From NCBI GenBank assembly GCA_937894725.1, contig CALAYL010000058.1, positions 1 to 17,245 on the forward strand: a stretch of 17,245 nt of DNA. The letters run 5' to 3'. Shown one piece after another: positions 1 through 8,008 of the stretch. This stretch comes from an uncultured Bacteroidota bacterium. GTDB lineage: Bacteria > Bacteroidota > Bacteroidia > Chitinophagales > LD1. Below the pieces are notes generated by a model. The model searched no databases. It saw nothing but the letters and a program-made list of their open reading frames with translations, and was not told where the DNA came from. The position numbers and the translations under genes are program-made. How positions within the stretch are numbered: position 1 is the stretch's first letter; every line of letters starts with the position of its first letter.

Positions 1-18
1 CTTATTTCAAGCTTTAGC

Positions 19-162
19 CTAAAACAAGCTATCCAAATCTTTTACGCCTATAAATTTACTGGCGTGAAAGCCTTCGGCATAGCGTACACCAGCAGGCACA
101 CCAAAGTTTTCGGCTCTAGCTTTTTTGCCGTTGTTGGTGTTTAGCGCAGCGTCACAACAACA
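19..162 (-). pseudogene. Unassigned coding remnant
   Basis: Reading the minus strand from 162 down to the TAG at 19-21 gives 47 open codons with protein-like composition, including the stretches ARAENFGVPAGVRYAEGFHA and KFIGVKDLDSLF. There is no start codon, and an in-frame TGA lies at 163-165. A neighbouring frame just upstream reads FDVVVTL before its own stop, so one gene may have been shifted by an indel. I do not recognise the family. It could be a degraded 3' end of a gene or a chance open stretch. Confidence 0.3.
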
Positions 163-188
163 TCAAAGCTATTATTTTGTTTTTGATC

Positions 189-302
189 TTAAAATATTCC
201 AACACAAGAACCACTATAATCTAATATTGTATTAGGATTTATTGGCACTTTAGATAAGGCTACTCTGCCATCAAAAATATACATTCGCAATTCTTTGAAA
301 AG
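189..302 (-). pseudogene. Possible T9SS C-terminal sorting domain remnant
   Basis: On the minus strand this stretch reads through LRMYIFDGRVALSKVP, then ILDYSGSCVGIF and a TAA at 189-191. The pattern of a beta strand, F-D-G-R-V, a spacer, then D-x-S and G-I-F at the very end resembles the type A C-terminal domain by which Bacteroidota target secreted proteins to the type IX system (typically xIYDxxGRxV ... DLSxxxxGIYF). No N-terminal part exists, because the open frame runs into the 5' end of the plus-strand membrane fusion protein gene. If real, it is the last 30-40 codons of a lost secreted protein. The match is by eye and weak. Confidence 0.3.
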
Positions 303-313
303 CAAACTTAAAA

Positions 314-1381
314 ATGTCAAAATTTACTTGGTTTCTCATCTCGTTGGTAATTGTAGTGGCGGGAATAATAGTGTACAACAAAATATTGCACAAGCCAGAT
401 ACCTCTCCTAAAGGTCAGGGTGCAGGTGGTTCACCCAAAGAAGTTATGGCGCAGGGTTTTGTGGTCAGCCCCCAGCATTTAGCCAACAATATATTGGCAT
501 CTGGTACTTTGTTGCCTTCCGAAGAAATCAATGTACAAGCAGAGATATCAGGCAAAATCATTATGCTCAACTTTCAGGAAGGAACTACGGTAGGTAAAGG
601 CGCATTGCTCGCAAAATTGTATGATGCGGATTTGCAAGCGCAGTTGAAAAAAATGATTATTCAGAAGGAAACTGCTCAAAAAACCGAAATTAGACTAAAG
701 CAGCTTTTAACGATTAATGGTGTGGGTCAGCAAGAATATGACAATGCCTCTACACTACTCAATAATGTAGTAGCTGATATCGAAGTGCTTCAAACGCAAA
801 TCGCTAAAACGGAGATTAGAGCGCCTTTTGGAGGAGTGATAGGTCTTCGCAATGTAAGCAATGGTGCATACATTACTCCGAGTACAGTTATTACCACTCT
901 CCAGCAAGTCGATCCCCTTAAAATGGATTTTTCGGTACCTGAAAAATATAGCCAGAGCATAAGCAAGGGCGACCCACTCAAATTGAAAGTAGATGGATTT
1001 GAGCAAACTTTTACAGGAAAAATATTTGCCATAGAGCCCAAAATAGATGAGGCTACACGTACAATTAAAGTGAGAGCCTTGCTCCAAAACGGAAATACTC
1101 GATTGATGCCAGGCTCATTTGCTAAAGTGGATTTAGGACTTAAAGAACTCGATAATGCGCTGATGATACCTAGCCAATGTGTGATACCAGAAGCACGAAG
1201 CAAAAAAGTAATCGTAGTGAAAGCGGGTGTAGCTCAGTTTGTAAAAGTAGAAACGGGCGTACGTACCGAAAGTCAAGTTCAAATCACCGATGGTTTGACT
1301 ATTGGCGATACCGTAGTGGCTACTGCATTGATGTATATAAAGCCTGATGCCAAAGTCAAGATTACAAAATTGATACCGTAA
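314..1381 (+). CDS. RND efflux membrane fusion protein (HlyD/AcrA family)
   Basis: Periplasmic adaptor of a tripartite efflux pump; it bridges the inner-membrane RND permease and the outer-membrane TolC-type channel encoded just downstream. The 355-residue protein begins with a single membrane anchor at about residues 5-21, with no lipobox cysteine, so it is held by an uncleaved helix. A Gly/Pro-rich linker follows. Next come the barrel-sandwich (lipoyl-like) half with VQAEISGKIIMLNFQEGTTV, an alpha-helical hairpin, and the returning lipoyl half with EIRAPFGGVIGLRNVSNGAY, a family hallmark. The C-terminal beta-barrel and membrane-proximal domains contain the usual PGSFAKVDL. Length is normal for the family. 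The gene is first in the operon, 30 bases before the permease. No convincing promoter was seen upstream. The exported substrate cannot be read from the sequence. Confidence 0.93.
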   Translation: MSKFTWFLISLVIVVAGIIVYNKILHKPDTSPKGQGAGGSPKEVMAQGFVVSPQHLANNILASGTLLPSEEINVQAEISGKIIMLNFQEGTTVGKGALLAKLYDADLQAQLKKMIIQKETAQKTEIRLKQLLTINGVGQQEYDNASTLLNNVVADIEVLQTQIAKTEIRAPFGGVIGLRNVSNGAYITPSTVITTLQQVDPLKMDFSVPEKYSQSISKGDPLKLKVDGFEQTFTGKIFAIEPKIDEATRTIKVRALLQNGNTRLMPGSFAKVDLGLKELDNALMIPSQCVIPEARSKKVIVVKAGVAQFVKVETGVRTESQVQITDGLTIGDTVVATALMYIKPDAKVKITKLIP

Positions 1382-1411
1382 GCATTTTATTAAGTCCTTT
1401 TATTCCAACGC

Positions 1412-4400
1412 ATGAGTTTACCTTCGTTAAGTTTAAGTCGCCCAGTATTGGCCATTGTGATGAATTTTATCATTGTGCTTTTTGGAGCTATTGGTTTCAA
1501 GTATTTGGGTGTGCGCGAATACCCATCTATCGACCCGCCAGTGATCACAGTACGTACCAACTATACTGGTGCAAACGCTGATGTAGTCGAGTCGCAAATA
1601 ACGGAACCTCTCGAAAAATCTATCAATGGAGTAGAGGGGATTCGGACGATTTCATCTTCGAGCAATCAAGGCTCGAGTATCATCACCGTGGAGTTTAATC
1701 TAGGTGCAAATCTCGAAGCAGCCGCCAACGATGTGCGTGATAAAGTGTCGCAAGCTATACGTCAGCTACCACAAGATATAGATGCCCCGCCAGTAGTTAC
1801 CAAAGCCGATGCCAACTCCGATGCTATCATCTCTATGACCGTACAGAGCAATACCCGCAATCAGCTTCAAGTGAGCGATTACGCATCAAACGTGCTACTC
1901 GAAAAACTGCAAACCATACCGGGCGTAAGTACCGTACAGATTTGGGGCGAAAAGAAATATGCTATGCGTATATGGGTTGACCCAATGAAACTGGCAGCTT
2001 ACCAACTTTCTTTTGCTGATATTCAAAATGCACTCGAGAAAGAAAATGTAGAACTACCCGCAGGTAAAGTATATGGAAACAACACCGAGCTTACCGTCAA
2101 AACCTTTGGCAGACTAACTACGGAAGATGATTTTCAGGACTTAATTATCAAATCTACAGATAATCAAGTGATTCGATTGCGCGATGTGGCCTCGGCTGTA
2201 CTTGGACCCGAAAATGAAGAAACGATATTGAAAGAATCTGGTGTGCCGATGGTCGCACTGGCCATCACCCCACAGCCTGGCGCAAACTATGTAGAAATAG
2301 CCGATGAATTTTACAAGCGATATGAGGATATAAAGAAAGAAGTACCTAACGACATTAAGCTAAATATCGCATTAGATCAAACTATTTTTATCAAGCAATC
2401 GATACTCGAAGTGGCCGAAACGCTTGCCATTGCATTTGGATTGGTGGTGCTGATTATTTACTTGTTTTTTAGAGATTGGTTGATTGCTATTCGTCCATTG
2501 ATCGATATTCCTGTATCGCTCATGGGGGCATTTTTTATCATGTACATGTTCGGTTTCACGATTAATGTATTGACGCTTTTGGCTATCGTATTGGCTACTG
2601 GTCTAGTGGTCGATGATGGTATAGTAGTCACCGAAAATATCTTTAAAAAGCTCGAAGCAGGGCTTGATAAGCATCGAGCTGCTCGTGAAGGCAGCGAAGA
2701 AATTTTCTTTGCAGTTATAGCCACTTCTATCACTTTGGCTATCGTGTTTTTGCCTGTTATTTTCTTACAAGGTTTTGTAGGGAGTTTATTCCGTGAGTTC
2801 GGTATCGTATTGGCAGGCGCTGTGTTGATTTCGGCATTCGTTTCGCTTACGCTCACGCCAGTATTGAACGTGTTATTGACTAAAAAAGAAAATAAACGTA
2901 CTCGATTCTATAATTGGTCTGAGCCATTTTATAAAAGTCTAGATGAAGGTTATCGAGATACATTGCAATCTTTTATGCAAAAACGATGGCTGGCGTTTCC
3001 GATTTTAGCCTTGTGTTTGGGTTTTATCCTCTGGATAGGGAAGGAGTTGCCATCCGAATTGGCTCCGCTAGAAGATAGAGGCGTATTCAGATTGGCGGTG
3101 AGCACGCCTGAAGGTACTTCGTACGACTATATGGATCGATATATGAATAAGTTGACTGACTTTTTGGTTGATTCTATACCAGAAGGCGAAATCGTGTTGA
3201 GCGTTACTGCTCCAGGATTTGCAGGTAGTGGCTCTGTCAATTCGGGTTTTGTGAGAGTGCGGTTAAAAGATAGCGATAAGCGCGAAAAAGGGCAACAACA
3301 GATAGTGAGCGAGCTTTCACAAAAGTTAGGAAAATTTAATGAAGGTAAGGCTTTTGCTATACAAGATCAAACTATTTCTACAGGTGGTACCGCTCGTTTT
3401 GGATTGCCCGTGCAGTTTGTTATTCAAAATTTGAATTTTGCAAAAATACAAGCCAAATTGCCTATTTTTTTAGAAGAGGCTAGCAAAGATCCTACCTTTC
3501 AGGGGGTGGATGTAAATCTGAAATTCAATAAACCCGAGCTAGAAGTAGTCATCAATCGACTAAAGGCAAATGAGCTAGGCGTGAGTGTGCGTGATGTATC
3601 GCAAACACTTCAATTAGCACTCAGTGGAAGACGTTTAGGCTATTTTATTAAACAAGGCAAGCAGTATCAAGTCATAGGACAGGTAGATAGAGATAACCGT
3701 GACGAACCTCTCGATTTGAAATCGTTTTTTGTGAGAAATAACAAAGGGCAGCTTATTCAATTAGATAACTTAGTTACGATCACCGAGCAAAGTAATCCTC
3801 CGCAGCTATACCACTACAATCGATATAAATCCGCAACGGTATCTGCTGGTCTAGCCCCTGGTAAAACAGTAGGTGATGGAGTGAAGGCTATGGAGAAAAT
3901 AGCGGCTAAAGTATTGGACGAATCTTTCAATACCTCACTCAGTGGCGCATCTCGCGACTTTTCAGAGAGTTCGTCAAATACCACCTTTGCATTTTTACTG
4001 GCATTGGTACTGGTGTTTTTGATTTTGGCAGCTCAGTTTGAAAGTTTTGTAGATCCATTGATTATCATGTTTACAGTACCTCTCGCCATAGCTGGTGCGG
4101 TATTGAGCTTATGGATGTTTAATCAATCGCTCAATATTTTTTCTCAGATTGGTATTATCATGTTGATAGGATTGGTCACTAAAAATGGTATTTTGATAGT
4201 AGAATTTGCGAATCATAGACGAAAAGATGGCGAAGGTAAGATAGATGCTGTAGTGAATGCAGCAGCACTTCGTTTGCGACCTATTTTAATGACTAGTTTG
4301 GCTACTGCTTTGGGGGCATTGCCTATTGCCCTGGCACTAGGCGCTGGTGCGCATAGCCGAATTCCTTTAGGGATTGTTATTATCGGAGGTATTATGTTTT

Positions 4401-4471
4401 CGCTATTGCTTACCCTCTTTGTGATACCCGCTATGTATTCTTATCTCTCTCGCACAAAAAAAATCGAATGA
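1412..4471 (+). CDS. RND efflux permease, HAE1/AcrB type
   Basis: Inner-membrane proton/drug antiporter that supplies the energy for the pump. At 1019 residues it has full family length. It shows the duplicated architecture: TM1 near residues 10-30, a large periplasmic porter domain, TM2-TM6, a second periplasmic domain, then TM8-TM12. The proton-relay residues are all present: two adjacent aspartates in TM4 (D401 and D402, in GLVVDDGIVV), a TM10 lysine (K924, in LVTKNGILIVEF), and R954 with T961 in LRLRPILMTSLA, equivalent to R971 and T978 of E. coli AcrB. REYPSIDPPVITV near the N-terminus is typical of multidrug (HAE1) rather than heavy-metal (HME) pumps. Its stop overlaps the start of the TolC-type gene as ATGA at 4468-4471, which suggests coupled translation. 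Substrate range is not predictable from sequence. Confidence 0.95.
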   Translation: MSLPSLSLSRPVLAIVMNFIIVLFGAIGFKYLGVREYPSIDPPVITVRTNYTGANADVVESQITEPLEKSINGVEGIRTISSSSNQGSSIITVEFNLGANLEAAANDVRDKVSQAIRQLPQDIDAPPVVTKADANSDAIISMTVQSNTRNQLQVSDYASNVLLEKLQTIPGVSTVQIWGEKKYAMRIWVDPMKLAAYQLSFADIQNALEKENVELPAGKVYGNNTELTVKTFGRLTTEDDFQDLIIKSTDNQVIRLRDVASAVLGPENEETILKESGVPMVALAITPQPGANYVEIADEFYKRYEDIKKEVPNDIKLNIALDQTIFIKQSILEVAETLAIAFGLVVLIIYLFFRDWLIAIRPLIDIPVSLMGAFFIMYMFGFTINVLTLLAIVLATGLVVDDGIVVTENIFKKLEAGLDKHRAAREGSEEIFFAVIATSITLAIVFLPVIFLQGFVGSLFREFGIVLAGAVLISAFVSLTLTPVLNVLLTKKENKRTRFYNWSEPFYKSLDEGYRDTLQSFMQKRWLAFPILALCLGFILWIGKELPSELAPLEDRGVFRLAVSTPEGTSYDYMDRYMNKLTDFLVDSIPEGEIVLSVTAPGFAGSGSVNSGFVRVRLKDSDKREKGQQQIVSELSQKLGKFNEGKAFAIQDQTISTGGTARFGLPVQFVIQNLNFAKIQAKLPIFLEEASKDPTFQGVDVNLKFNKPELEVVINRLKANELGVSVRDVSQTLQLALSGRRLGYFIKQGKQYQVIGQVDRDNRDEPLDLKSFFVRNNKGQLIQLDNLVTITEQSNPPQLYHYNRYKSATVSAGLAPGKTVGDGVKAMEKIAAKVLDESFNTSLSGASRDFSESSSNTTFAFLLALVLVFLILAAQFESFVDPLIIMFTVPLAIAGAVLSLWMFNQSLNIFSQIGIIMLIGLVTKNGILIVEFANHRRKDGEGKIDAVVNAAALRLRPILMTSLATALGALPIALALGAGAHSRIPLGIVIIGGIMFSLLLTLFVIPAMYSYLSRTKKIE

Positions 4472-5793
4472 ATAATTTTCTCAAGATGTTTAGTTATATG
4501 AAAAGATGGACATTTTTTAGTTTGTTTATTGGTTTAGCTCAGTTGGGTCAATCGCAAGATATACTTAGCGCAGAGCAAGCTGTGGCGATGGTATTGCAAA
4601 ACAACTATTCGATTCTCATGGCGAAAAATGACAATCTCATTACCCAAAAAAATAACACCGTAGGAAATGCAGGTATGCTACCTACGGTCAATGCTACCTT
4701 GGGCGATAACTACTCGTTGACAAATCTCAATCAGAAATTTTCGAACGGGCAAGAAATCAATAAAAATAATGTAGGAGGCAATAATCTAAGTGCAGCCGTA
4801 AATCTGAACTGGACTATTTTTGATGGGCTCAAAATGTTTGCCACAAAAAGTAAGCTCAATAAAATGGAAGAGATGGGTGAACTCCAATTTAAGGATGAAG
4901 TGCAAAAAGTCGTAGCGCAGACCATCATAACATACTATGACGTTGTGCGCGCCAACCTTCAGCTTCAAGCGGCACAAGAGGGCATAAAAATAGCCGAAGA
5001 ACGGGTGAAGCTAACGGAAATGAAATTTCAGGTGGGTAGCTCGGGCAAAACGGATTGGTTACAAGCTAGAGTAGATTTGAATGCACAGAAAAGCAATCTT
5101 TTTAACCTAAACAATACCATCGAAAAGCGAAAGGGAGATCTCAATATGTTGCTTGCTCGAGCTGTAGAAACTACTTTTGAAGTAGAAGAAACTATTCCGG
5201 TAAATACTTCTTTGACAGTGAATGCAAATGCGGTAGAAGAAAAAAACCTAGTCTTACTTTCTGCTATTAAGCAGGGTGAAATAGCTGTGCAAGCTAAGAA
5301 AGAAGCTTTTGCTGGCTTTCTACCTAATCTTCGCACTAATGTGGGCTATACTTATGGCAATGCGAAGAGCGATGCGGGCTTTTCTTTATTTAATCAAAAC
5401 TATGGATTGAATGCTGGATTTACACTTGCTATTCCTTTGTTTAATGGGCTCAATACCATACGGCAATATAAAATAGCAGAACTGCAAATTTCTTCTTCAA
5501 AGTTTGCCATAGACCAAATCAGAATTCAGCAGCAATTGAATTTAGTAAAAGCATCAAGGGATTGGAATGTGGCAAAGCAGTTGTTGCAACTGGAGGTGGA
5601 AAATAGCAAACTTGCAAATGAAAATGTAACGATAGCCTTGGAACGATTTAGACTTGGCCAATCAACAGCTATTGAACTTCGCGAGGCACAAAAGAGTTAT
5701 GAAGAATCCAATGCCCGACTAGCTAATGTTCGCTATCAAGCTAAAGTAGCAGAAACTGAATTGCTTCGTTTGCAATCCGAATTGGTCAAATAG
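4468..5793 (+). CDS. TolC-family outer membrane efflux protein
   Basis: Outer-membrane exit duct of the RND pump. The 441-residue product has a hydrophobic signal sequence (FFSLFIGLAQLGQSQ, likely cleaved near residue 29), then the two OEP repeats of long coiled-coil helices alternating with short beta hairpins. Features seen include NAALNLNWTIFDG-like porin strands near 110, the long helices around 140-215 and 345-440, and a second strand set FTLAIPLFNGL near 315. The start at 4468 is supported by the ATGA overlap with the permease. A second ATG at 4498 (MKRWTFF) would also leave a good signal peptide, so the exact start is not settled. It converges on the porD-like gene with only 22 bases between the stops, and I see no hairpin terminator there. 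Confidence 0.92.
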   Translation: MNNFLKMFSYMKRWTFFSLFIGLAQLGQSQDILSAEQAVAMVLQNNYSILMAKNDNLITQKNNTVGNAGMLPTVNATLGDNYSLTNLNQKFSNGQEINKNNVGGNNLSAAVNLNWTIFDGLKMFATKSKLNKMEEMGELQFKDEVQKVVAQTIITYYDVVRANLQLQAAQEGIKIAEERVKLTEMKFQVGSSGKTDWLQARVDLNAQKSNLFNLNNTIEKRKGDLNMLLARAVETTFEVEETIPVNTSLTVNANAVEEKNLVLLSAIKQGEIAVQAKKEAFAGFLPNLRTNVGYTYGNAKSDAGFSLFNQNYGLNAGFTLAIPLFNGLNTIRQYKIAELQISSSKFAIDQIRIQQQLNLVKASRDWNVAKQLLQLEVENSKLANENVTIALERFRLGQSTAIELREAQKSYEESNARLANVRYQAKVAETELLRLQSELVK

Positions 5794-5815
5794 AAGAGGG
5801 GGTTTAAAACGGCAA

Positions 5816-6727
5816 TTATCCCTTTAAAATTTTGTCGTATTTAAGTGCATTAGGTGGGTCTAGTTGTTTGAGTAGCATCACCGCTTTCACTTTGTCACCT
5901 TGGCTCGCATCCGAAAAAATATGGATAAATTCTTGGCTTTTGGTTTGCATAAAAACAGTAATAAGGACATTATTTGGATTATCCTTAAATATTTTGGCTA
6001 GCTCTTGTAGGGAATTTAGTATCGTCTGTTTAGCCTTGTCTGGCTTATCGTACATAAGGTCTAGCCCGTTGAGGTGCATATCGGTGTAGGTCGTTTTCAT
6101 GACACTATAACGTGTATTCTGAAAACTTGTAACCATGAAGTAGCGGTTTTTATCACCATTGATTGCATTGCCACCTAGCTGTGTCCAACCTCCTGAGTAT
6201 GCATCGCCTGGTATCTGGTTCAAAATGGTTTCAAGAATTGTAAAATATTTCATACCATTATTCTTTCCCATCGATTCGTAATCGAGTGCTATAAATAAAT
6301 AGGCATAGTATGCCAATACAGAAGATAAATTGGAGTTGTATTGATTGATATTAAAAACAATGGGGGTATTTTCTGTATAGGTAAAGGTGAAATCTAAATC
6401 GCGCACATTGAGCAATGGGGTATTGTATGAACTATTGAAAACGGGTCGTGAAGATTGTGCCGTGATAGAGCCTTTAAATACATCTTGCGAAGGATTGCTT
6501 TCTAAAATAATATATAAGGAACATTCAATTCTTTCTTCAGGAGCAAACACATCTTGTGTAAAAGCTTGATTATTCATAAACTCATTTACACTTTGCTGCA
6601 ATCGTTCAAAAACCCGTTTGTCAAGTCCTGAAATCTTTTGTGAATTGATTTGTACATTGCATTTAAGCTCCTGCGCAAAAGCAGCTGAGAGGGTTGTAGC
6701 AAAAATGAGAGATAATAAAAAGCGCAT
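5816..6727 (-). CDS. porD: DUF4835 family protein (PorD-like, T9SS-associated)
   Basis: A 303-residue exported protein with a clear signal peptide (MRFLLSLIFATTLSAAFAQ, cleavage after about residue 19). The mature part starts ELKCNVQIN and carries the DUF4835 pattern: NSQKISG, ERLQQSVNEFMNN, PIVFNINQYNSNLSSVLAYY, then SGGWTQLGG and NRYFM. Database naming calls this family the type IX secretion system protein PorD; its biochemical role is, to my knowledge, not defined. In Bacteroidota it commonly follows the CoaBC gene, as here. Its ATG (6725-6727) directly abuts the coaB stop (6728-6730), so it is the last gene of a coaC-coaB-porD transcript. The gene symbol follows family naming and is not proof of function in this strain. 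Confidence 0.87.
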   Translation of the reverse strand: MRFLLSLIFATTLSAAFAQELKCNVQINSQKISGLDKRVFERLQQSVNEFMNNQAFTQDVFAPEERIECSLYIILESNPSQDVFKGSITAQSSRPVFNSSYNTPLLNVRDLDFTFTYTENTPIVFNINQYNSNLSSVLAYYAYLFIALDYESMGKNNGMKYFTILETILNQIPGDAYSGGWTQLGGNAINGDKNRYFMVTSFQNTRYSVMKTTYTDMHLNGLDLMYDKPDKAKQTILNSLQELAKIFKDNPNNVLITVFMQTKSQEFIHIFSDASQGDKVKAVMLLKQLDPPNALKYDKILKG

Positions 6728-7381
6728 TTAAAGGAGTTGTTCTATATGGTTTAAAATATCTTGGGCTACTTCGTTTTTTGATTTTATTTCAAAAATAAGT
6801 CGTTTCCCCTGTTTGTCAAATATAGTGATTTTGTTTGTGTCGTGCTGAAATCCTGCTCCCGCATCATTTATCGAATTGAGCACTATCATGTCAAAGTTTT
6901 TCTTTTTCAGTTTGCCTAATGCATTATCCACTTCGCTATTTGTTTCTAATGCAAAGCCTACACTAAGTTGATGGGATGTTTTTAATTTTCCCATTTCGTA
7001 AGCTATGTCTTTTGTTTTTGTAAGTTCGAGTGTCAAAGTATCGCCTGCTTTTTTTATTTTATTTTGTGCTACAGTTTTGGGGGTATAGTCCGCCACCGCA
7101 GCAGCAAATATGATAACATCAAAATCCGAGAAATATTGTGCTACTGCGGCATACATTTCTGCAGCAGTTTTGATATTGGTGACCTCAAATGCTACATTGT
7201 CAAAAGTGTAAGCTACAGGGCCAGATATCATTTGCACTTTTGCCCCTCTTGCTACAGCGGCATTGGCTATCGCCAATCCCATTTTTCCACTCGAATAATT
7301 GCTTATAAAGCGTACAGGATCTATAGGCTCTTGTGTAGGTCCAGAGGTGATAAGCACTCGCTTGTCTTTAAACTTACTCAT
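6728..7381 (-). CDS. coaB: Phosphopantothenate–cysteine ligase domain (CoaB)
   Basis: Second step of coenzyme A synthesis from pantothenate: joins 4'-phosphopantothenate and cysteine using a nucleotide triphosphate. The 217 residues correspond only to the C-terminal half of the usual bifunctional CoaBC (Dfp). Seen are VLITSGPTQEPIDPVRFISN (9-28) with NYSSGKMG (28-35), AAAVADYTP (93-101), VGFALET (141-147) and the lysine-rich KKKNFD (159-164) that marks the ligase active-site loop. The start ATG lies inside the coaC stop as an ATGA overlap (7378-7381), and no Shine-Dalgarno sequence precedes it. Adding one base to the T6 run at 7387-7392 would fuse it to coaC with a normal-looking linker. It is therefore either a genuine two-gene arrangement with coupled translation or a frameshifted fusion gene. 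Confidence 0.9.
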   Translation of the reverse strand: MSKFKDKRVLITSGPTQEPIDPVRFISNYSSGKMGLAIANAAVARGAKVQMISGPVAYTFDNVAFEVTNIKTAAEMYAAVAQYFSDFDVIIFAAAVADYTPKTVAQNKIKKAGDTLTLELTKTKDIAYEMGKLKTSHQLSVGFALETNSEVDNALGKLKKKNFDMIVLNSINDAGAGFQHDTNKITIFDKQGKRLIFEIKSKNEVAQDILNHIEQLL

Positions 7382-7920
7382 TTTGTAAAAAAGGATTGTA
7401 ATGCCACCAATATTTCTTCAGGCTCTGCCATACGGCCGTCTCCACTCAATCCGCTCGCTAGTTCGCCATTGCCTACGGGTAAAATAGTATTGCCATAAGC
7501 TTTCAGTAAGTCGATATTTCGTTGAGTAGAGGGGTGTTTCCACATATCCAAGTCCATCGCTGGTGCGAGAAGGGTAGGGCATTTGGCTGAAAGATATACA
7601 GCAGTGAGCAAGTTGTCACAAAGTCCATGTGCCATTTTAGCTAGGGTATTTGCAGAGGCTGGAGCTATCAACACTATATCTGCCCAAAGGCCTAATTCTA
7701 CGTGATTGTTCCATACTTGGGCACCATTGCTCCATTGGGTCAGTACTTCGTTTTTTGACAATACCGAAAGGGTGAGGGGCGTAATGAAGGATGTGGCGTC
7801 AATAGTCATGACTACTTTTACTTGCGCCCCTTCTTTTATGAGTAATCGAACCAGCATCGCACTTTTATAAGCTGCTATGCTGCCCGTGACTCCTAGTAAT
7901 ATTTTTTTATCTTTTAGCAT
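7378..7920 (-). CDS. coaC: Phosphopantothenoylcysteine decarboxylase domain (CoaC)
   Basis: FMN-dependent decarboxylation of 4'-phosphopantothenoylcysteine to 4'-phosphopantetheine, the step after CoaB. The 180 residues cover the flavoprotein half of CoaBC: KILLGVTGSIAAYKS (6-20), the catalytic histidine in NNHVELG (H73), the FMN loop APASANT (86-92), the substrate loop APAMDLDMW (119-127) and the clamp GELASGLSGDGRM (152-164). Two positions differ from the E. coli-type motifs: the Asn of PxMNxxM is Asp (D123), and the clamp cysteine is Ser (S156). I recall the same substitutions in Bacteroidota orthologues but could not verify this. The stop codon overlaps the coaB start. A promoter of Bacteroidota type lies 7 bases upstream of the ATG. 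Confidence 0.9.
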   Translation of the reverse strand: MLKDKKILLGVTGSIAAYKSAMLVRLLIKEGAQVKVVMTIDATSFITPLTLSVLSKNEVLTQWSNGAQVWNNHVELGLWADIVLIAPASANTLAKMAHGLCDNLLTAVYLSAKCPTLLAPAMDLDMWKHPSTQRNIDLLKAYGNTILPVGNGELASGLSGDGRMAEPEEILVALQSFFTK

Positions 7921-7927
7921 CTATAAG

Positions 7928-7959
7928 CGAAAGTATGGATTCAAATCGGTTGAAACAAA
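7928..7959 (-). promoter_or_regulatory. Promoter of coaC-coaB-porD, Bacteroidota type
   Basis: On the minus strand, TTTG (7956-7959) is followed after exactly 20 bases by TACTTTCG (7928-7935). The phylum consensus is TTTG, 19-21 bases, TAnnTTTG, so there is one mismatch. The coaC ATG starts 7 bases after the -7 box, which predicts a leaderless or almost leaderless transcript. The -33 box uses the last bases of the rpoZ terminator T-tract. Confidence 0.6.
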
Positions 7960-7993
7960 AAAAGGTCAACATCTTTCGATATTGACCTTTTTT
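7957..7993 (-). terminator. Intrinsic terminator after rpoZ
   Basis: An inverted repeat lies in the gap between rpoZ and coaC. AAAAAAGGTCAA pairs with TTGACCTTTTTT around a 12-base centre whose flanks can extend the stem by three more pairs across one mismatch. On the minus strand the stem is followed by a T7 run. Because both sides are T/A-rich it could act in both directions. Its position, 15 bases after the rpoZ stop, indicates that it ends the bamD-rpoZ transcript. Confidence 0.85.
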
Positions 7994-8008
7994 AAGATAG
8001 TAGATAGA

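Noticed and set aside
241..300. Promoter of the efflux operon
   Set aside because: TACATTCG and TAATATTG resemble the -7 box with one mismatch, but neither has a TTTG at 19-21 bases upstream.
2458..2856. Antisense open frames within the permease gene and similar ones opposite other genes
   Set aside because: They mirror the codon usage of the sense genes, lack motifs, and sit opposite well-recognised proteins.
5794..5815. Bidirectional terminator between the TolC-type gene and porD
   Set aside because: GGGTTTAAAA and CCCTTTAAAA are not inverted complements, so no stem forms.
7381..7392. Programmed -1 frameshift signal for a CoaC-CoaB fusion
   Set aside because: T6 and A4 runs are present, but there is no good X XXY YYZ heptamer and I saw no clear downstream stem-loop. 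ATGA reinitiation or an indel explains the layout more simply.
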